A DNA stretch of 64,000 nt from JASHPR01 sp963815375 (GTDB lineage Bacteria > Actinomycetota > Actinomycetes > Streptosporangiales > Streptosporangiaceae), in NCBI GenBank assembly GCA_963815375.1, contig CAWFGX010000005.1:62001-126000 (forward strand), read 5' to 3'. Shown one piece after another: positions 59,291 through 64,000 of this stretch. The translations under genes and the position numbers were made by a program. The notes below the pieces were generated by a model. That model worked only from the letters and a program-made list of their open reading frames with translations, was not told where the DNA came from and ran no database searches. The number at the start of each line of letters is the position of its first letter. The first letter of the stretch is position 1.

Positions 59291-59707
59291 ATGGGCCAGC
59301 AGTCCGGTCCGCTCGGCGCTGATGTCGCGGTCACGCACATTCTCGTGGTCGCTGACCCGGCGGCCTCTCGTGATTTCTGGGTGAATGTCCTGGGCGCGGA
59401 GCTGTACCGGGAGTACGGCGGCACGAGCGTCGTGCTCAAGTTCGAGGGGACCTGGCTTTTGCTGGTGAGCGGAGGAGGCCCGACCGCGGACAAGCCCGGG
59501 GTTACCTTCGGGCCGCCGGCTGACCCGGATCTGGTCAGTCACGCCATGACGCTGCGGGTCGCCGACTGCCGCGCAGCCTATGCAGCATTGACAGCCCGGG
59601 GCGCGGCCTTCCTTACCCCACCGCATGATTGGAGTGGCGAGATCCGCTGCTTCCTTCGAGATCCCGACGGCCACCTGGTGGAGATCAGCGAGTCCGTACT
59701 TACCTAA
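59291..59707 (+). CDS. VOC family protein
   Basis: 138 residues: AVTHILVVADPAASRDFWVN, LGAELYREYGGTSVVLKF, TWLLLVSGGGPTADKPGVTF and EIRCFLRDPDGHLVEISESV, the VOC layout with a final metal-site-like HLVEISES (Glu). ATG 59291 follows GGCAGG. The frame remains open to 59081 but without support. Substrate unknown. The TetR gene that follows is convergent. Confidence 0.88.
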   Translation: MGQQSGPLGADVAVTHILVVADPAASRDFWVNVLGAELYREYGGTSVVLKFEGTWLLLVSGGGPTADKPGVTFGPPADPDLVSHAMTLRVADCRAAYAALTARGAAFLTPPHDWSGEIRCFLRDPDGHLVEISESVLT

Positions 59708-59739
59708 TTGTCGCTACTGGCATCGGGCGGCATTGCCGA

Positions 59740-60441
59740 CTAGGTTCCCGCAGGCCAGGGTCGGGCTGCCAGCACCGCCAGATGCAGCGACACGAGCGTT
59801 TCTTCAAGCTCGGGGAGAGCGTCGGTCCGGCCTGCGCGGACCGTGGATCGCACCAGTTCATGTGTGGCTCCAGCAAGAGCGAGATACGCCTCCGGAGGAA
59901 CGGACGGCCACTCCGGATGATGCACTCGCCCGCGCTGGTGCCATTTGTGGTTCAGATCAGCGAACAGGCCGGCCGCGGCGTCGAGCCGGTCCGCCGCGCC
60001 AGGGCCCGCCGTTGGCATGTGGATGTAGAAGACCCTGGCGAACGCCGGTTCGCGGACGAGGAACGCGAGGTACGCCCGGCACGCGACCCGGAGTACCTCC
60101 TCGTCGCACAACCCGGTCGGCAGGGCGCGTGTCGCGGACACCATCTGGGCGATCATGAGTTCCCGGCCTTCGGCGGTCGCGGCGAGGAAGCACTCCTCCT
60201 TGTCCGCGAAATGGGCGTAGAAGGCAGCCCGGGAGACTCTGGCCCGCCGCACGATGTCGGCGACAGTTACGGCCAGATAGCCGGATTCCGATACCGCGGC
60301 GATCACCGATCTCAGCAGCCGTTCCCGCTGCGATGCGCGTACGGCTGGCAGCGGCAGGCGGCTCCGGCCGCGGGGAAGACCTGGCTTTCCCGCGTGGGTC
60401 TTGGCGAGAGTCCCCCCTTGCCCGGTGTCGGTCACGGGCAT
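59740..60441 (-). CDS. TetR family regulator
   Basis: 233-residue repressor. A basic N-terminal tail precedes the HTH QRERLLRSVIAAVSESGYLA, VTVADIVRRARVSRAAFYAH and FADKEECFLAATAEGRELMI, typical TetR. The C-terminal part has MPTAGPGAADRLDAAAGLFA. ATG 60441. A palindrome lies between it and the divergent esterase gene, so it likely controls that gene. Confidence 0.92.
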   Translation of the reverse strand: MPVTDTGQGGTLAKTHAGKPGLPRGRSRLPLPAVRASQRERLLRSVIAAVSESGYLAVTVADIVRRARVSRAAFYAHFADKEECFLAATAEGRELMIAQMVSATRALPTGLCDEEVLRVACRAYLAFLVREPAFARVFYIHMPTAGPGAADRLDAAAGLFADLNHKWHQRGRVHHPEWPSVPPEAYLALAGATHELVRSTVRAGRTDALPELEETLVSLHLAVLAARPWPAGT

Positions 60442-60461
60442 ACGGTAGCTGACGTAACCCT

Positions 60462-60481
60462 AAAGTACTTATTCGTACTTT
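60462..60481. promoter_or_regulatory. TetR operator-like palindrome
   Basis: Arms AAAGTAC and GTACTTT around TTATTC. It lies 21 nt from the TetR start and is the only AT-rich patch in the gap before the esterase gene. Confidence 0.65.
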
Positions 60482-60649
60482 TGGAAATGGCCGGTTCGCC
60501 CATGTACGTGTTGACGGAGAACGGCTGTCGTGCCGCGGGGAACCCGCGTCCCGTTCGACCGTATGAAAGACGTCAAGCGCTGCGGCAGGAAGAGTGGCAA
60601 TGGCGGCATGACAGGTGACAGCCTGCAACAGCCGTGAAGGGAGACCTAG

Positions 60650-62260
60650 ATGTTCGTGACTTGGGCCCGATGGCGGTTTTGCACCCGGCTAGCGGCCGCC
60701 GGAATCACTCTGGGTGCCCTGGTCGCGGCTGCGCCCGCGGTGAGCGCGAGCACACTCGGCCGACAGGAGGCTGGCAGCGGCTGGGGGCCGGTAGCGGGTA
60801 CCGCCAACGGGCCAGTTCGCGGCTTGGCGAACGGGGCGGTCAATGAGTTTCTCGGCATCCCGTACGCTGCACCACCGGTCGGAGCGCTGCGCTGGCAGCC
60901 GCCGCAACCCGCCGCCAGCTGGTCTGGCGTGCGCGACGCGACGCAGTTCGCGCCGCACTGCCCGCAATTGGCGGGGCCTTTCGGCCAGGCCAGCACGTCG
61001 GAGAACTGCCTGTTCCTCAACGTCTTCACGCCCAGCCGTCGGCAGGCCGGTTCACACTTCCCGGTCATGGTGTGGATCCACGGTGGCGCGCTGGTGAGCG
61101 GCGAGAGCAATGACTACGACCCCACGCAGATGGTGGCAGACGGCGTAACCGTGGTCACCATCAACTACCGGCTCGGTGCGCTCGGTTTCCTGGCGCACCC
61201 GGCCCTGGCCGACGCGAGCGGCCAGTCGGGTGACTACGGCCTCATGGACCAGCAAGCGGCCCTGCGCTGGGTGCAGCGCAACATCGCCAGCTTCGGCGGT
61301 AACCCGCACAACGTCACCATCTTCGGTGAGTCAGCTGGCGGCCTGTCCACGCTGTCACAGGTTGCGTCGCCGCAGGCCAGGGGATTGTTCGAACGTACGA
61401 TCGTCGAGAGCGGCTCCTATAGCCTCACGCAGGCATCACTGGCGAGCGCCCAAGCGGCCGGCGAGGCATTCGCGGTCAAGGCGGGATGCGCCAGCCAGAC
61501 CGCGGCCTGCCTGCGAAGCCTGCCTGTGTCGACCATCCTGGCCGACCAGGACGCGGCGGGCTACACGCCCAACATCAACAGCGAGGTGCTTCCCGAGACG
61601 CTCGGGACGGCATTCACCACAGGCAACTTCAACCGCGTCCCGATCATCAACGGCACCAACCGCGACGAATGGCGGCTGTTCGTCGCGCTCAGCGAACTAG
61701 AGGGCAACCCGGTCACGACCTCGAACTATCAGAGCATGATCTCTTCCACGCTCGATGTTCCCATGGCGGTGGCGGCGGTCATCGCGGCCAAGTACCCGCT
61801 GACCGCTTTTCCCAGCCCGTCCGTGGCCCTAGGCGCGGTCGGCACCGACGCCATCTTTGCCTGCCCAGCGCTGACCATCGATCAGTCCGTCTCGCGCTTC
61901 GTGCCGACTTTTGCCTACGAGTTCAACGACGAGAACGCGCCGGAGCTCTTCCTTCCCCCGGTCAGCTTCCCCTACGGTGCCGCCCACGCATCCGAGATCC
62001 AGTACCTGATGGACCTGCCGACGGCCGCCTTCCCGAAGACGCTTTCCGCACAGCAGCAGCAGCTAGCGCGGACCATGAAGGGATACTGGACGAACTTTGC
62101 CAAGCGCGGATTCCCCTCCTCGTCCGGCATCCCGTTCTGGCCGCTCTTCAGCAACCTCACCCAGAAGATCCAGTCGCTGGCACCACCCGCACCGCAGACC
62201 GAGACCGACTTCGCGAACACGCACAACTGCGCGTTCTGGACCGCCCTGGAGGCAGGCTAG
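60650..62260 (+). CDS. Secreted type-B carboxylesterase
   Basis: 536 residues. Signal peptide about 1-34: RFCTRLAAAGITLGALVAAA, PAVSAS. Family motifs: NEFLGIPYAAPPVGALRWQP, ENCLFLNVFTP, VMVWIHGGALVSGES (oxyanion), IFGESAGGLST (nucleophile Ser of GESAGG), NGTNRDEW (acid region) and AAHASEIQYL (catalytic His). Cysteines ENC and C-QTAAC support secretion. Predicted broad esterase/lipase. ATG 60650 follows AAGGGAG. Divergent from the TetR gene, likely under its control. Confidence 0.93.
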   Translation: MFVTWARWRFCTRLAAAGITLGALVAAAPAVSASTLGRQEAGSGWGPVAGTANGPVRGLANGAVNEFLGIPYAAPPVGALRWQPPQPAASWSGVRDATQFAPHCPQLAGPFGQASTSENCLFLNVFTPSRRQAGSHFPVMVWIHGGALVSGESNDYDPTQMVADGVTVVTINYRLGALGFLAHPALADASGQSGDYGLMDQQAALRWVQRNIASFGGNPHNVTIFGESAGGLSTLSQVASPQARGLFERTIVESGSYSLTQASLASAQAAGEAFAVKAGCASQTAACLRSLPVSTILADQDAAGYTPNINSEVLPETLGTAFTTGNFNRVPIINGTNRDEWRLFVALSELEGNPVTTSNYQSMISSTLDVPMAVAAVIAAKYPLTAFPSPSVALGAVGTDAIFACPALTIDQSVSRFVPTFAYEFNDENAPELFLPPVSFPYGAAHASEIQYLMDLPTAAFPKTLSAQQQQLARTMKGYWTNFAKRGFPSSSGIPFWPLFSNLTQKIQSLAPPAPQTETDFANTHNCAFWTALEAG

Positions 62261-62308
62261 CCATCCCCTGGGGCACCGGTTCCAGCCGGGCCGCCGTTCT
62301 GTGCCTGG

Positions 62309-63271
62309 TCAGAGGCGGCCATCGATGAGTGCACTGAGGCCGTCGAGCAGGCGCTGCAGCCCGAACTCGAACAGGTTCTCTAGATTGAAATCGTATTCGG
62401 TCGCGGTGACGCGTTCGAAGACGGGGAAGCGGCCCGCCTCCACGATTGACCGCAAGGCCGATCCCTGAGTATCCAGCCACTCTTCGCTGTTCAAGCCGCT
62501 GGCCGCCTCGGCGTCCGCCTCAAGTTCGAGGTTCACGGCGGTGCCGCGCACGTAGTTGACGAGCGTGATGTGGATCGTGAGCATCGTGGACGGGTCGAGA
62601 CCATGCCCATCGAGAGCGCCGAGCACCCACTCGGCGCAAGCGAGCCCGCGGGCGATTGGCTGCGGCCGGGTTACCGACAATGCCGGTGCTAGCCACGGGT
62701 GGCGTTGGAACATCGCCCAGAGGGTCCGCGCGGCGAGCTCGAGCTGGTCCCTCCAGCCCTCGGGGGGATGGGCCGGGAAGCGGCACTCGCCGAACGCCGC
62801 ATCCATCATCTTCAGCAGCAGGTCGTCCTTGTCGGCGACGTGCCGGTAGAGCGACATCGTCGCCACCCCGACCTCGGTCGCGACGCGGCGCATCGACAGC
62901 CCGGCCAGACCTTCTGCGTCCGCGACGGCCATGGCTGCGGCGACGATCCGGCCGGGTGCCAGCCTCAGATCAGATGTAACGCGCCGGCGGGCCGCGGCCG
63001 GAGGGGCGGCGGACGGCGCGAGCGCCAGGGGACGTCCGTGTGCCGGCTGGCCGCCGCCAACGACGGTGCCCACGCCGGGAATCGGGCTGACTATGCCTTC
63101 CTGGCGGAGCGCGGCGAGCGCCTTTGTGGCGGTGGCCATGGCCACGCCCCACCGCTGAGTGATCTCGCGAGTTGAAGGCACCCGGTCACCGGGAGCCAGG
63201 GTGCCTTTCTCGATCTGGTCTCGCAACTCGGCAGCGATCTGGGCATACGGCGGTAGATTCACGTCGCTCAC
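62309..63271 (-). CDS. GntR-TetR fusion regulator
   Basis: 320 residues. N-terminal GntR wHTH: PPYAQIAAELRDQIEKGTLA, PGDRVPSTREITQRWGVAMA, TATKALAALRQEGIVSPIPG. After a linker the TetR HTH starts at about residue 105: GRIVAAAMAVADAEGLAGLS, MRRVATEVGVATMSLYRHVA and DKDDLLLKMMDAAFGE, with a TetR_C-type ligand domain and end LFEFGLQRLLDGL. Two complete HTH domains in one chain is a known but uncommon actinobacterial design. ATG 63271. It faces the FAD monooxygenase gene, with two CGTACTAGTGC repeats between. Confidence 0.92.
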   Translation of the reverse strand: MSDVNLPPYAQIAAELRDQIEKGTLAPGDRVPSTREITQRWGVAMATATKALAALRQEGIVSPIPGVGTVVGGGQPAHGRPLALAPSAAPPAAARRRVTSDLRLAPGRIVAAAMAVADAEGLAGLSMRRVATEVGVATMSLYRHVADKDDLLLKMMDAAFGECRFPAHPPEGWRDQLELAARTLWAMFQRHPWLAPALSVTRPQPIARGLACAEWVLGALDGHGLDPSTMLTIHITLVNYVRGTAVNLELEADAEAASGLNSEEWLDTQGSALRSIVEAGRFPVFERVTATEYDFNLENLFEFGLQRLLDGLSALIDGRL

Positions 63272-63282
63272 ATTACCTCATC

Positions 63283-63296
63283 CGTACTAGTGCACT
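63283..63296. promoter_or_regulatory. Direct-repeat operator, copy 1
   Basis: CGTACTAGTGCACT. The 14-mer is repeated with one change (G for A) at 63365-63378. It is 12 nt from the fusion-regulator start. Confidence 0.55.
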
Positions 63297-63364
63297 ACTG
63301 GCCTGCGCAGAAGCAGCTGACCAGCCCGGCAGGTCGTTGCGGACCAGGCAGCCGCACCTAAAAG

Positions 63365-63378
63365 CGTACTAGTGCGCT
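63365..63378. promoter_or_regulatory. Direct-repeat operator, copy 2
   Basis: CGTACTAGTGCGCT, second copy, 82 nt from the first (about eight helix turns) and 62 nt from the monooxygenase start. Candidate target of the GntR-TetR protein, which has two DNA-binding domains. Confidence 0.55.
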
Positions 63379-63439
63379 GCTTCATATGTCCAGCTGAGTC
63401 ACTTGACGAGTTCATTGCGTACGTCATACGCTGCACTCT

Positions 63440-64000
63440 ATGCAGAACAGGGACGTGCTCATATCCGGCGCGGGCATCGCAGGGCCCGCTTTGGCGTACT
63501 GGCTAAGCGAGCACGGCTTCACCACGACCGTGGTGGAGCGTGCGCCGGCCCCTCGCACCGGGGGCCAGACGGTCGACCTGCGCGGGGCAGGACGTACGGT
63601 CATCGAACGGATGGGATTGATGGAGCGGGTGCGGGGGGTGAGCGTCGACCAGCGTGGCATCGCCTTCGTCGGTGCCGACGGCCAGATCGCGGCGCGGATG
63701 CCAGCGGAGCTATTCGGCGGCGAGGGGATCGTCTCCGAGGTCGAGGTGCTGCGTGGCGATCTTGGCCAGGCTCTCTACGAGGCGACCGTGCCGGCCACCG
63801 AGTACCTTTTCGATGACACGGCCCGCAGGCTTGATCAGGACGATGAAGGCGTCACGGTCACCTTCGAGAAAGGACGCCCGCGGCGGTTTGGCCTGGTAAT
63901 CGGAGCTGATGGCCTGAACTCAGCGGTACGTGGTCTGGCGTTCGGCCCCCAGGAGCAGCTGCATCCGCCCGCTCGGCTGCTACACGGCCTGGTTCACCGC
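63440..64000 (+). CDS. FAD-dependent monooxygenase, partial, possible frameshift
   Basis: Reads NRDVLISGAGIAGPALAYWL (FAD motif), TTVVERAPAPRTGGQTVDLR, SEVEVLRGDLGQALYEATV and FGLVIGADGLNSAVRGLAFG (GD motif), as in p-hydroxybenzoate hydroxylase-like tetracycline/aromatic monooxygenases. After GPQEQ (about 63955) the +1 frame no longer fits the family; the other frame reads LGCYTAWFT, the next conserved motif. So a one-base insertion near 63957 is likely. The gene leaves the window at 64000. Divergent from the GntR-TetR gene. Status (live or broken) cannot be settled here. Confidence 0.78.
   Translation, partial: MQNRDVLISGAGIAGPALAYWLSEHGFTTTVVERAPAPRTGGQTVDLRGAGRTVIERMGLMERVRGVSVDQRGIAFVGADGQIAARMPAELFGGEGIVSEVEVLRGDLGQALYEATVPATEYLFDDTARRLDQDDEGVTVTFEKGRPRRFGLVIGADGLNSAVRGLAFGPQEQLHPPARLLHGLVHR

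Overview
The window is high-GC DNA with GTG and TTG starts, many small regulators and many detoxification enzymes. DUF2637, DUF6131, DUF6228, ECF41, ECF42 and a LAL regulator point to a soil-type actinomycete, Streptomyces or Streptosporangiales-like. The species cannot be fixed from sequence alone. No rRNA, tRNA or CRISPR array was recognised.

Layout. 1-10.9 kb: a glucose dehydrogenase/gluconolactonase pair, an SthA-like flavoprotein with a MarC membrane protein, remnants of an alcohol dehydrogenase and a ROK regulator, two small envelope proteins (GlsB, LapA), HTH regulators, a 14-TM exporter and an MBL hydrolase. 11-18.2 kb: carbonic anhydrase, then two genes (alpha/beta hydrolase and NTF2-like protein) whose 5' regions are a near-identical 298 bp direct repeat. 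Between the repeats lie a methyltransferase, an exporter gene truncated by an IS110 fragment, and an ECF42-YCII pair. 18.2-27.1 kb: a decayed accessory zone with integrase, ASCH, PadR, hydrolase, DUF4760-like and phzF remnants, two APH-fold kinases and a group II intron that appears to lack its 5' RNA domains. 27.1-38.4 kb: a LAL regulator followed by compact regulator-enzyme modules (hydrolase; ECF41/CMD; WYL/VOC; MarR/VOC; TetR/NTF2), several divergent around palindromes. 38.6-48 kb: an IS5-type element, small enzymes, a MetE-like protein, a secreted hydrolase, a membrane Ser/Thr kinase and more remnants. 48-64 kb: TetR/MDR reductase, a large sacsin-like GHKL ATPase, a run of small envelope/stress proteins (DUF6131, LapA, CsbD, PRC-barrel) around a PlsC-like acyltransferase, a receiver-thioredoxin reductase fusion, a TetR/secreted esterase pair and a GntR-TetR fusion facing a flavin monooxygenase.

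Recurring theme: a regulator faces one small enzyme, with palindromes or repeats in the shared gap. Second theme: heavy gene decay, with about 20 remnants carrying frameshifts, nonsense codons or truncations. The most unusual observations are the duplicated promoter-leader repeat, a common promoter/operator module in front of two unrelated small membrane-protein genes 39 kb apart, three equally spaced remnants of a DUF2637 locus, and the orphan sacsin-like ATPase.
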